Assembly: GCA_024234975.1 (NCBI GenBank) | Contig: JACKNH010000006.1 | Location: 124,001 to 188,000, forward strand | Direction of reading: 5' to 3' | Source: Gammaproteobacteria bacterium | GTDB lineage: Bacteria; Pseudomonadota; Gammaproteobacteria; Ga0077536 | Length of the DNA stretch: 64,000 nt | Part shown: in pieces, positions 1 to 8,210 of the stretch | How positions within the stretch are numbered: position 1 is the stretch's first letter | How the letters are laid out: each line of letters opens with the position of its first letter | The notes under the pieces: generated by a model | Told to the model about the DNA's origin: nothing | Database searches by the model: none | What the model saw: the letters and a program-made list of their open reading frames with translations, nothing else | Program-made: the position numbers and the translations under genes

Positions 1-2
1 CG

Positions 3-815
3 AAACATCTGGGCTGGAAGCTCGCCGGTGGAACAGCACTGGCGCTGGCGGTGTTCTTCTCGATTGTCGATGGCGACTACCGGGTGACCGCCGATGTCTC
101 GACCGAGGGCGGCGTGCAGAACGCCATCGTTGCGCCGTTCAGTGGCTACGTCGCCGAAGCCAGCGTGCGCGCCGGTGACATCGTCGAGCAAGGCCAGATC
201 GTGGCGCTGCTCGATGACCGCGACCTGCAACTGGAACGTTTGAAATGGGCCAGTCAGCGCGACCAGGTGGGGCGGCAGTTGCGTGAAGCCAAGGCGGATC
301 GCGAAATGGCGCAGATCCGCATCCTGGAAGCACAGTTGGCGCAGACCGAAGCGCAACTGGCGCTGGTCGCCGAGCAGCTCAACCGTACCCGCATCGAAGC
401 GCCTTACCGCGGCGTGATCATTTCCGGTGACCTCAGCCAATCGCTGGGCGCGCCGGTCGAACGCGGTGACGTATTGTTCGAAGTCGCGCCGCTGACGGAA
501 TATCGCCTGGTGTTGCAGGTCGACGACCGCGATATCACGGAAGTTGCGCCAGGCCAGCAGGGGCAGCTGACGCTCTCCGCATTGCCTGACCAGCAGTTCG
601 CTTTTGCGATCGAACGCGTCACGCCCGTGGCGACCGCCGAGGAAGGCCGCAACTACTTCCGCGTGGAAGCCAGGCCGCTGGAAGTTTCCGAACGCATGCG
701 CCCGGGTATGCAAGGTGTCGGCAAGATCGAAGTAGGCGAGCGCAAGCTCATCTGGATCTGGACCCACCGGATGACCGAATGGCTGCGCATGTGGCTGTGG
801 TCATGGTGGCCGTAA
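3..815 (+). CDS. HlyD-family periplasmic adaptor (5' partial)
   Basis: The reading frame is open from the first bases, so the true start lies upstream of the window. The visible part begins with a hydrophobic stretch (AGGTALALAVFF) that looks like the single N-terminal membrane anchor of a membrane fusion protein. A lipoyl/biotinyl-like half-motif follows (APFSGYVAEASVRAGDIVEQGQ), then a coiled-coil rich in Gln, Glu and Ala, then the second half-motif (EAPYRGVIISGDLS) and a beta-barrel segment. The C-terminus is unusually Trp-rich (WIWTHRMTEWLRMWLWSWWP). It is the first visible member of a same-strand cassette with an M50 protease fusion, a SecA-like ATPase and another adaptor. A periplasm-spanning adaptor role is inferred from the family; the substrate is unknown. 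Confidence 0.85.
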   Translation, partial: KHLGWKLAGGTALALAVFFSIVDGDYRVTADVSTEGGVQNAIVAPFSGYVAEASVRAGDIVEQGQIVALLDDRDLQLERLKWASQRDQVGRQLREAKADREMAQIRILEAQLAQTEAQLALVAEQLNRTRIEAPYRGVIISGDLSQSLGAPVERGDVLFEVAPLTEYRLVLQVDDRDITEVAPGQQGQLTLSALPDQQFAFAIERVTPVATAEEGRNYFRVEARPLEVSERMRPGMQGVGKIEVGERKLIWIWTHRMTEWLRMWLWSWWP

Positions 816-837
816 AACCAACGGGAATGCAGCGAGC

Positions 838-2982
838 ATGAGCAGCCCGCTGTTCGATCCCGCCTGGTACCGTGTGGCCGAATTGAAGCCACGCATCCGC
901 AGTCACGCGCAGTTCCATCGCCACCGCTATCGCGGCGAGACCTGGTACGTATTGCAGGACCACACCTCCGAGCGCTTTCATCGCTTTGCCCCGGCCGCGT
1001 ATTTTCTGATCGGGTTGATGGATGGCAAGCGCACGGTGCAGGAGATCTGGGACCAGGCGATCAACGCGTTGGGCGACGATGCGCCGACGCAGAGTGAAGC
1101 CATCCAGACGCTGAGCCACCTGCACAGCGCGGACGTTCTGCAGACCGACGTCACGCCGGATTCGGCCGAGATTTTCCAGCGCTACCAGAACCGTCGTACC
1201 CAGGAGCGCTGGCAGAAGATTAAATCGCCGCTGTCCATCCGCATTCCGTTGCTGGATCCCGAGCGCCTGCTGGAACGTTTCGAATGGCTGGTGAAGCCCT
1301 GGTTCACGCGGTTGGGGGCCTTCATCTGGTTGTTGATCGTCGGCAGCGCCGTCGTGCTGGCGGTGGAGCACTGGCCGGAACTCACCGAGAACGTCACCGA
1401 GCGGGTGATGGCCCCGCAGAACCTGCTGTTGCTGTGGCTGACCTTCCCGGTGGTCAAGGCCTTGCACGAACTCGGCCACGGCTTCGCGACCAAGGTGTGG
1501 GGCGGCGAGGTGCATGAAATGGGCATCATGCTGCTGGTGTTGATGCCCATCCCTTACGTGGATGCTTCAGCGGCTTCGGCATTTCGCGAGCGGGTGAAAC
1601 GCAGCATCGTCGGCGCGGCAGGCATGCTGACCGAGGTGCTGCTCGCATCATTCGCATTCTTCGTCTGGTTGCTGGTGGAACCGGGGTTGGTGCGCACCAC
1701 CGCCTATAACATCATGTTGATCGCCGGCGTCTCCACCGTGTTGTTCAACGGCAACCCGTTGCTGCGATTCGACGGCTACTACATCTTTGCTGACCTGGTC
1801 GACATTCCCAATCTCGCCTCGCGTTCCAATCGCTACCTGGGGTATCTGGTGCAGCGTTATGTGTTCGGTGTGACCGATGCCGAGCAACCTTCGATGGCCA
1901 AGGGTGAGCGCTTCTGGTTCGTCGCCTTCGGCATCACTTCGTTCATCTACCGGATGTTCATCTACACCTTCATCGTGTTGTTTGTTGCCGGCAAGTTCTT
2001 CTTCATCGGCGTGCTGCTCGCGGCCTGGGCGGTGTTTTCGATGATTGTGCAGCCGCTGTTTAAAGGAGTCCGCTTCGTGTTGACCAACAGTCGCTTGCGA
2101 CGCCAGCGCGGACGCGCGGTCGCTTCCACCCTGGGTTTCGTGGCCGCTATCGTGCTCGCCATCGTGCTGCTGCCATTGCCGTACTTCACCCGCGCCGAAG
2201 GCGTCATCTGGGTGCCGGAGGAATCCATCGTGCGCGCCGGCAGTTCAGGTTTTGTCGCCGGCGTAGTCGCTGTCTCCGGCAGCGAAGTCGCGCAGGGCGA
2301 GACTTTGATGACGCTGGAAGACCCGGAACTCACCACCGAGGCCGCCGTGGTGGCGTTCCAACTCGACGAAGCCGTTGCCCGCCGCCGTGCCTTGCAGGTG
2401 GATGACCTGGTGCAGGCCGAGATTACGGATGATGAGATCACCCGCCTGCAGGGTCGGCTGGAGCACGTGCAAGCACGGCAGGCCGCGCAAACCGTGACCG
2501 CGCCGGTCAGCGGTGTGTTTCTGCTGCCTAATGCGGAGGATCTCAAAGGCCGCTTCCTGCAGCAGGGTGAGCAGGTCGCCTACGTCATCGAGCCGGGTCA
2601 CACGACCGCACGCGTGGTGGTCGACCAGGCGCGCGTGGACCTGGTGCGCCAGCGCGTGCGTGATGTGGAAGTGCGGCTGACCAATCGCAACGGCGAAACG
2701 ATCAAGGCTACGGTGCTGCGTGAGGTACCGGCGGCGACGAAGGATCTGCCGAGCCTGGCGCTGGGCAGCATTGGCGGTGGATCAGTCGCCGTCGACCCAC
2801 GCGATGCCAATGCGCCGCGTGCGCTGGAGAACCTGTTCCAGTTCGATCTCGAGTTGGCCGATCCCGCCGCCGAATACCTCGGCAGCCGCTTGTACGCGCG
2901 TTTTGATCACGGCTTTCAGCCGCTGGGTTTCCGCTGGTATCGCGCGATGCGTCAGTTGCTGCTGGGGCGGTTTGATGTCTGA
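838..2982 (+). CDS. PqqD-like / M50 site-2-protease-like / HlyD fusion membrane protein
   Basis: This is a 714-residue multidomain protein. Residues about 30-105 resemble a PqqD-like winged-helix (RRE) fold, with a segment of the type RFAPAAYFLIGLMDGKRTVQEIW. The central part is polytopic and carries the M50 zinc motif HELGH at 210-214 and a downstream NPLLRFDGYY element near 306-315, whose Asp would be the third metal ligand. After further membrane helices and one at about 422-440, a periplasmic HlyD-like part follows: a lipoyl half-motif near 455-500, a short coiled coil and a second half-motif (VTAPVSGVFLLP). It starts 22 bases after the upstream adaptor gene. M50 proteases cut substrates within or near the membrane. 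The fusion to an adaptor and to a possible peptide-recognition domain suggests processing coupled to export, which is inference. Confidence 0.85.
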   Translation: MSSPLFDPAWYRVAELKPRIRSHAQFHRHRYRGETWYVLQDHTSERFHRFAPAAYFLIGLMDGKRTVQEIWDQAINALGDDAPTQSEAIQTLSHLHSADVLQTDVTPDSAEIFQRYQNRRTQERWQKIKSPLSIRIPLLDPERLLERFEWLVKPWFTRLGAFIWLLIVGSAVVLAVEHWPELTENVTERVMAPQNLLLLWLTFPVVKALHELGHGFATKVWGGEVHEMGIMLLVLMPIPYVDASAASAFRERVKRSIVGAAGMLTEVLLASFAFFVWLLVEPGLVRTTAYNIMLIAGVSTVLFNGNPLLRFDGYYIFADLVDIPNLASRSNRYLGYLVQRYVFGVTDAEQPSMAKGERFWFVAFGITSFIYRMFIYTFIVLFVAGKFFFIGVLLAAWAVFSMIVQPLFKGVRFVLTNSRLRRQRGRAVASTLGFVAAIVLAIVLLPLPYFTRAEGVIWVPEESIVRAGSSGFVAGVVAVSGSEVAQGETLMTLEDPELTTEAAVVAFQLDEAVARRRALQVDDLVQAEITDDEITRLQGRLEHVQARQAAQTVTAPVSGVFLLPNAEDLKGRFLQQGEQVAYVIEPGHTTARVVVDQARVDLVRQRVRDVEVRLTNRNGETIKATVLREVPAATKDLPSLALGSIGGGSVAVDPRDANAPRALENLFQFDLELADPAAEYLGSRLYARFDHGFQPLGFRWYRAMRQLLLGRFDV

Positions 2983-3018
2983 GTGCTTCGTGGTCCTTGC
3001 ATATGAAAGGCGCGGGGC

Positions 3019-5016
3019 GTGAGCGCGACCGCCAGCCTGCTGGCGATTCCCGCCGCCGGTGCCTACCCCCAGCGTGAGCTGGAGCGCGTGGGCTGGCTGG
3101 ACCAGCAAGGCCACAACATTTATGGCGCGATCAAGCGCCGGCTGCAGCGGCGTGACGCGGCGTTCGCGCGGGTAACCGAAGGTGTGAGCAGCCATCGGGA
3201 AACTTTCGCGGCGCTGGACGAGGAAGGACTACGGACCGCCGCTGCTGACATGCGCGCACGGCTGCATCGCGAAGGAATCGAGAACGAAGCGCTGGTGTTC
3301 GAGTGTTTCGCGCTGGTGCGCGAGCTGGCCGGGCGTGTGCTGGGCAAGCCGCACTACGACGTGCAGATATTCGGCGGCTGGGTGCTGTTGAATGGCAGTG
3401 TCGCCGAGATGAACACCGGCGAAGGCAAGACACTGACGGCAACGCTGGCAGTGGCCACCGCCGCGCTGGCCGGGCTGCCCACGCACGTGGTGACCGTCAA
3501 CGATTACCTGGTCGAGCGCGACGCGGAGGAGCTGGGTCCGCTCTATCGAGCGTTGGGGCTGACAGTCGGCACGGTGCTTTCCGGTATGAGTCCGCCCGAG
3601 CGGCGCGCCGCGTATGCGTGCGATGTCACCTACGTCACCAACAAGGAACTGGTGTTCGATTTTCTGAAAGACCGCATCGCCTTGGCCGAGAGCGCCGGAG
3701 CGGCGCGGCTGCAACTGGAGCGTGCGTTTGATTCCGGCAGCCGCAGTTCCCGGATGTTATTGCGCGGCCTGCATTTCGCGGTGGTGGATGAAATCGACAG
3801 CGTGTTGATCGACGAGGCGAGGGTGCCGGTGATCATCTCGCGCAGCGTTGAGAACCCCGAGCAGACCGATTTCTATCACGCCGCGATTGCACTGGCCGCA
3901 GAGCTGGAAGCCGGCCGCGACTACCTTGTCGACCTGCGCGAACGGCATGTGAAACTGACGGAAGGCGGCCGCCAGAAGATTGATGAGTATGCCGCGCAAG
4001 CCGGCGGCATCTGGAAGCTGCGCCAGTTCCGCGAGGCGGGCATGGTGCAGGCATTGTGCGCGCACCGGCTGTACATCCGCGATCTGCATTACCTGGTGCA
4101 GGACGACAAGGTGATGATTGTCGATGAGTTCACCGGCCGCACCATGGCCGACCGCTCCTGGGAGATGGGCCTGCACCAGATGGTGGAAGCCAAGGAGGGC
4201 GTCACCATCACCGGCGAACGCGAGGCGCTGGCGAAGATCAGTTACCAGCGGTTCTTCAGCCGTTACATCCGGCTCGCGGGGATGAGCGGCACGCTGCGCG
4301 AGATCGCCCCCGAGCTGTGGAACGTATACAAACTCACTACGATTACCGTACCGACCAATAAGCCCTCGCTGCGTGAACACCTGCCGGATCGCGTCTACGC
4401 GACCAAGGATCGCAAATGGGCCGCGGTGATCGAACGCATCAATGAATTGCATGCCAAGGGCCAGCCGCTATTGATCGGCACCCGATCAGTAGCGGCCTCG
4501 GAAGAACTCTCGGCGCGGCTGACGGAAGTTGGCTTGCCGCATACCGTGTTGAACGCGCGGCAGGATGAGGGCGAGGCCGACATCGTCAAACTGGCAGGCC
4601 ATCACGGCCACATCACGGTGGCCACCAACATGGCAGGGCGGGGCACGGACATTGCGCCGGATGATGAAGCGCTGGCTGCCGGCGGCTTGTATGTCATCGC
4701 AACCGAACGGCATGAAGCCGGCCGCATCGATCGCCAGTTGTTCGGCCGCGCGGCCCGCCAGGGTGACCCAGGCGCCTGCGAGTGCATCCTGTCCCTGGAG
4801 GACGAGTTGATAGTCGAACATGCGCCAGCCGTCATCCGCCGGTTGGCATCACGCCTGATACCGGGCGAGGGCGCATTGCCTGCCAGGCTCGGACGCTGGG
4901 TGTTCTCATTGACCCAGCGCCGTGTTGAACGGCAGCACTCGCGCATCCGCGCGGACCTGCTGGAACTCGATCAACGGCGCAGTGATATGCTCGCTTTCAG
5001 CGGGGCGCAGGAATAG
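3019..5016 (+). CDS. short SecA-like translocase ATPase
   Basis: The 665-residue protein has the SecA DEAD-motor signatures in order: Walker A MNTGEGKT (131-138), Walker B VDEIDSVLIDEAR (256-268), VDEFTGRTM (about 369-376), GMSGT (421-425), NMAGRGTDI (537-545) and GRAARQGDPG (576-585). The segment between nucleotide-binding fold 1 and VDEFTGR would hold the preprotein cross-linking domain. The protein stops soon after the start of the scaffold helix (TQRRVERQHSRIRADLLELD). It therefore lacks the helical wing, most of the scaffold and the C-terminal zinc tail of housekeeping SecA, which is about 900 residues. The start is GTG with a GAAAGGCG-like ribosome site upstream. I infer an accessory motor dedicated to the neighbouring protease and adaptors, not the general SecA. 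Confidence 0.88.
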   Translation: MSATASLLAIPAAGAYPQRELERVGWLDQQGHNIYGAIKRRLQRRDAAFARVTEGVSSHRETFAALDEEGLRTAAADMRARLHREGIENEALVFECFALVRELAGRVLGKPHYDVQIFGGWVLLNGSVAEMNTGEGKTLTATLAVATAALAGLPTHVVTVNDYLVERDAEELGPLYRALGLTVGTVLSGMSPPERRAAYACDVTYVTNKELVFDFLKDRIALAESAGAARLQLERAFDSGSRSSRMLLRGLHFAVVDEIDSVLIDEARVPVIISRSVENPEQTDFYHAAIALAAELEAGRDYLVDLRERHVKLTEGGRQKIDEYAAQAGGIWKLRQFREAGMVQALCAHRLYIRDLHYLVQDDKVMIVDEFTGRTMADRSWEMGLHQMVEAKEGVTITGEREALAKISYQRFFSRYIRLAGMSGTLREIAPELWNVYKLTTITVPTNKPSLREHLPDRVYATKDRKWAAVIERINELHAKGQPLLIGTRSVAASEELSARLTEVGLPHTVLNARQDEGEADIVKLAGHHGHITVATNMAGRGTDIAPDDEALAAGGLYVIATERHEAGRIDRQLFGRAARQGDPGACECILSLEDELIVEHAPAVIRRLASRLIPGEGALPARLGRWVFSLTQRRVERQHSRIRADLLELDQRRSDMLAFSGAQE

Positions 5017-5030
5017 TCAAAGGAGTTTAT

Positions 5031-5840
5031 GTGCGAAGTCTTAATCCCGGCCTGATATTGATGTGCCTGCTGCCACTCACGGCCAGCGCCCAGAGCACCA
5101 ACGACGAAGAACTGAACTGCGTCATCGCGCCCAACCGCGTGATTAACTTGAGTACCGCGGTGGAAGGGGTGATCAGCGAATTGAAAGTGGAGAAGGGCGA
5201 CGTGGTCAAAAAAGGCCAGGTGCTCGGTTCGCTGCAATCAGACGTGGAACGCGAGAGCGTGGCGCTGGCGAAGATGCGGGTGGATATGCAAGCGCAGATC
5301 GCCGCGCGCAAGGAGCAGCTCTCATCGGCGCAGCGCAAGTATGACCGCAGTGTTGAACTGAGCGACCGCAAATTCATCTCCTCCGAAATGCTCGATGAAA
5401 TCCGCACGGACCTGGAAGTCGCCCGGCTCAACTACGAAGACGCATTGGAGAATCGCCGCCTCGCCGAAGTGGAACTGAACCGCGCCCAGGCGCAATACAA
5501 CCTGCGCCAGTTCGAAAGCCCCATCGACGGCATTGTGGTCGAACGCTTCCTCTCCGAAGGCGAGTTCGCCCAGGCCCAGACCATCCTGCGCCTGGCCAGC
5601 ATCGACCCACTCAAGGTTGAAGTGGTCGCTCCCATCGCGCTGTACGGCAGCATCAAGGCCGGCATGAAAGCCACCATCGCACCCGAAGCACCGCTCTCCG
5701 GCAGCTACGAGGCCACTGTGAAGCAGGTTGACCAGATAGTAGACGCCGCCAGCGGCCTGTTCGGCATCCGGCTCGACCTGCCGAATCCGAATAACCGTCT
5801 GCCAGCGGGGATTGAGTGTACGGTACGGTTTGATCGGTGA
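5031..5840 (+). CDS. exported HlyD/RND-type periplasmic adaptor
   Basis: The 269-residue protein starts at GTG, five bases after a strong AAAGGAG ribosome site at 5019-5025 and 14 bases after the SecA-like stop. The N-terminus is a Sec signal peptide ending TASA|QS. A lipoyl half-motif (LSTAVEGVISELKVEKGDVV), a long coiled-coil hairpin (about residues 75-160), the second half-motif (ESPIDGIVVERFLSEGEF) and a beta-barrel domain follow. This is the layout of an RND-type membrane fusion protein, but short and with no inner-membrane pump beside it. It closes the cassette, so two separate adaptors plus an adaptor-protease fusion flank the SecA-like motor. No TolC-like outer-membrane partner is visible downstream. 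Confidence 0.85.
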   Translation: MRSLNPGLILMCLLPLTASAQSTNDEELNCVIAPNRVINLSTAVEGVISELKVEKGDVVKKGQVLGSLQSDVERESVALAKMRVDMQAQIAARKEQLSSAQRKYDRSVELSDRKFISSEMLDEIRTDLEVARLNYEDALENRRLAEVELNRAQAQYNLRQFESPIDGIVVERFLSEGEFAQAQTILRLASIDPLKVEVVAPIALYGSIKAGMKATIAPEAPLSGSYEATVKQVDQIVDAASGLFGIRLDLPNPNNRLPAGIECTVRFDR

Positions 5841-6269
5841 GGCGCCTACAACGCGGCGCCAGTCGCCCATCCATACCCACGTGCCCGCCCCGGTAAATCC
5901 CAGCCCCTCCCATAGATTGACTTCACCGCTGCTGCAGCGCATACCGCCTGGCAGGTTGAGCGGATCCGCTATTCCTTCCCAATAATGGGACAGACGCCAG
6001 ACTGGAAAGAGTAGTACTAAGGAAGGTGTCTCCAACGCGCGAATTATATGGAACCCGCCTGTCTATCTTGCGGGAACGCGCAAGCTGATGACAAAACCCA
6101 GGCGGTTGAATCAAGGTAAGATTCGAGGCACGGCCGTACGCCTGCAAACTCCAGGACACAGAAACAATGGTTCATGTCCGTATTTTTTTTACCGATAATG
6201 TCCGCATTGGTCTGCGGATGTCTTGGGTCAACTAAGCGTTATGTCCGTTAGCATAGTGGAGTCGATCTG
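5841..6269. other. intergenic boundary between export cassette and cassette array
   Basis: No convincing gene. The minus strand from 6035 down to about 5850 encodes a Trp-rich peptide (containing LSHYWEGIADPLNLPGG and GTWVWMGDW) that reads like a real protein remnant but then runs antisense through the adaptor gene. A small hairpin (ATGTCCGCA / TGCGGATGT, about 6198-6220) and a GCGTTATG element at 6236-6243 lie near the start of the array. I could not build a full attC or attI here. Confidence 0.4.
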
Positions 6270-7100
6270 GTGAGGTTGCTCCTAGAGGCCATCGCATGGT
6301 GTGTGCTAAGCGGGCTCCCGGCGTACGGCGGCATACTGGCCCTGCGTCAAGTCCCCGAGATTGATAGGTACCTCAAAGCTCGTCCGAGCTCAATCATCAA
6401 TCGGATCTTCGACGTTCTATTGAGGCCGTGGAAGGTCGAAGCAGAGACGACCGCTGCGAAGTCGTCGGAGGACAGCAACGACGCGCCACCAAGCGGCACT
6501 ACGGAATCGCCCCCGTCAACTGGAGGACACCAAAGCAACGCCATCAAGCTAAGCGTTGCCTGGGTAATTGACTTCTATCCGGGGAAAATACGTATCCCAG
6601 GCGGGTTCGCGCTCCCGATAGTTCTCTTATTGTGTGGCGCACTACTGCTGGGTTTTTCCATGGAGTACATCGAATCCGAGAGCACCGCTGAAGGGCTTTT
6701 GATGCTACTCGGGAGCATACTCGCTATCGGTACTTCCTTCTTGATCTTCTCACTGATTTGGGGGCAGGTATTCAGAAAGACAAAGCTGTTTCTTCACGAA
6801 CGGACGGTGCGCGTCGACGACGTACAAGGGGACCGAACCTTCAAGCTCTCTGGTCCACTGCGATTTCGGGTGGAGTCAAGACGAGAATTCCCGTTTGGGA
6901 CAGTTGTATACGTGGTCTACGAAAACGTACCTGGCCCACTCCGCCGGTTGATGTGGTGCCCGACTATCCTGACGCGGTTCGTGCTCAGCAAGAGCGTGGA
7001 AGTGTTGGTTGGAGATCTGAACTCAACGCTGAAGAAGGCAGTGACACAGAAGCTGACCGACTGTGGTGATGAATCTGATCGAAGGGCAAGTCTCGAATGA
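6270..7100 (+). CDS. cassette-borne membrane protein, unknown function
   Basis: The 276-residue protein starts at GTG with only a weak ribosome site. It has a hydrophobic N-terminus, a Ser/Thr/Pro-rich linker (about residues 58-90), then two hydrophobic segments (ALPIVLLLCGALLLGFSM and LLMLLGSILAIGTSFLIFSLIWG) and a soluble, basic C-terminal part. I do not recognise the family. It is immediately followed by an attC site (7114-7209), which makes it the first identifiable cassette gene of the array. Base composition is lower in GC than the flanking chromosomal genes. Confidence 0.6.
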   Translation: MRLLLEAIAWCVLSGLPAYGGILALRQVPEIDRYLKARPSSIINRIFDVLLRPWKVEAETTAAKSSEDSNDAPPSGTTESPPSTGGHQSNAIKLSVAWVIDFYPGKIRIPGGFALPIVLLLCGALLLGFSMEYIESESTAEGLLMLLGSILAIGTSFLIFSLIWGQVFRKTKLFLHERTVRVDDVQGDRTFKLSGPLRFRVESRREFPFGTVVYVVYENVPGPLRRLMWCPTILTRFVLSKSVEVLVGDLNSTLKKAVTQKLTDCGDESDRRASLE

Positions 7101-7113
7101 TGCACCGTAGACG

Positions 7114-7209
7114 ACATAACAAGCCCTTCGAGTTCGCGCGCTGCGCGCGCCGGACCGGCAACCCGTCGCTTCGCTCCGGGTTGCCGGCCGCTCAAGGGCG
7201 GCGTTAGAG
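7114..7209 (+). other. attC recombination site 1
   Basis: The left end is ACATAAC followed by AAGCCCTTCGAG. The right end is CTCAAGGGCG followed by GC and the core GTTAGAG (7203-7209). The two ends pair (GCCCTT with AAGGGC, GAG with CTC). Between them is a strong imperfect hairpin with CCGGCAACCCG pairing to CGGGTTGCCGG. This is the architecture of an integron 59-base element. The next gene starts 13 bases after the core, as in a cassette. The last base of the core departs from the GTTRRRY consensus. Confidence 0.85.
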
Positions 7210-7222
7210 CGCAGAAAATCAT

Positions 7223-8062
7223 ATGGATGCCGTTGGCCCCAAAGCAATTTATGTGACGGCATTCGGATATTTGTCGCTCATTTCTTTTACTTGGCCGCAC
7301 GGCTTCCTTCCTCTCATATCGGTGCAGGCGCTGCCCGTCGTCTTGTTATCTTTAACAGCAATTTTCATTGTTCTGCTAGTTATCCTCTTCGTGCTTTTTT
7401 TGCCCTTCTCAATGCTCACGGATAAAGAGTTCCTTCGCGGCTTGCTCTATAACCCGATGGGCGCGGAAGACGATGAAAAATATAAGGATAAAAATATCTC
7501 GATACCTGTGCGTCAACTATTCGTCGACTTGCGCGCGACGCATGGCTGGTTCGTCGCCGTAGCTGGATTTGCCTCTTTAGCACTTGTCCTTGGATTTTCG
7601 TTTTTCTGCTGGTTTGCCGTTGCGAGCGAAGTCTCGGAACCGCTCATGTTGATTGTCTGGTCGCCATTGATCTGGGTTGCCTATAAGTCTCTGGCAGGAC
7701 TTTTTAGCGCAGATAGCTTCGAAAAGTCCAAACTCCCAATTGCCGGAGTGGGGTTTTTCTTTATTTTTATTCCATCATTCATGTTCGGCGGAACTGGCGG
7801 TTTCGGGCCCGGACCAAACCCCCTTGTTCGTGACGCTTTACGTTTAGCATCAATTGGAGGTGGCATTTCAGTTGTAGTCGATCCCGCATCGAACGAAATT
7901 GCGGAGTCGTTAAGTTCTACCGCGCGCTTGCTTTTTTACGACGGGCATAAGGCATGGTTAAAATCATGTGTCGTGAATGATCCGCATGTGTGGGAGGTAG
8001 AAATCTCTGCGATTGCCTTCCGAACAGACGAAACTCGAGGTGCGGGATCGTGCGAGAAGTGA
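7223..8062 (+). CDS. cassette-borne multipass membrane protein, unknown function
   Basis: The 279-residue protein has about five hydrophobic segments: near residues 13-33, 37-65, 108-134, 140-160 and 172-192. There is a charged cytosolic-looking loop after the second (GAEDDEKYKDKN), and a C-terminal soluble part. I do not recognise a family. It sits between attC sites at 7114-7209 and 8083-8178, so it is a complete gene cassette. It is AT-richer than the flanking chromosomal genes, consistent with acquisition. Confidence 0.7.
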   Translation: MDAVGPKAIYVTAFGYLSLISFTWPHGFLPLISVQALPVVLLSLTAIFIVLLVILFVLFLPFSMLTDKEFLRGLLYNPMGAEDDEKYKDKNISIPVRQLFVDLRATHGWFVAVAGFASLALVLGFSFFCWFAVASEVSEPLMLIVWSPLIWVAYKSLAGLFSADSFEKSKLPIAGVGFFFIFIPSFMFGGTGGFGPGPNPLVRDALRLASIGGGISVVVDPASNEIAESLSSTARLLFYDGHKAWLKSCVVNDPHVWEVEISAIAFRTDETRGAGSCEK

Positions 8063-8082
8063 TTGCCGCCACAAGAACTGCT

Positions 8083-8178
8083 CTCTAACAATGCAATGAA
8101 CATGACGCTTAACCGCACCCTTCCTTCGTTACCGCTCCGGGCGGTTGCGCTCAAGCGCAGGCTATTGCAGCGTTGGGC
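8083..8178 (+). other. attC recombination site 2
   Basis: The left end is CTCTAAC followed by AATGCAAT. The right end is CTATTGCAGC followed by the perfect core GTTGGGC (8172-8178), which fits GTTRRRY. The arms pair (TGCAAT with ATTGCA), and the interior forms further stems (GCGCTT-type and AACCGC with GCGGTT). The spacing from the preceding stop and the following gene start is typical for cassette boundaries. Confidence 0.88.
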
Positions 8179-8210
8179 ATCACTACAATTCACGCACACA
8201 AGGGGGAATC

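Noticed and set aside
6190..6260. GCGTTATG and GTTAGCA near the start of the array, possible attI or first attC
   Set aside because: The matching left arm is missing and neither heptamer fits GTTRRRY.
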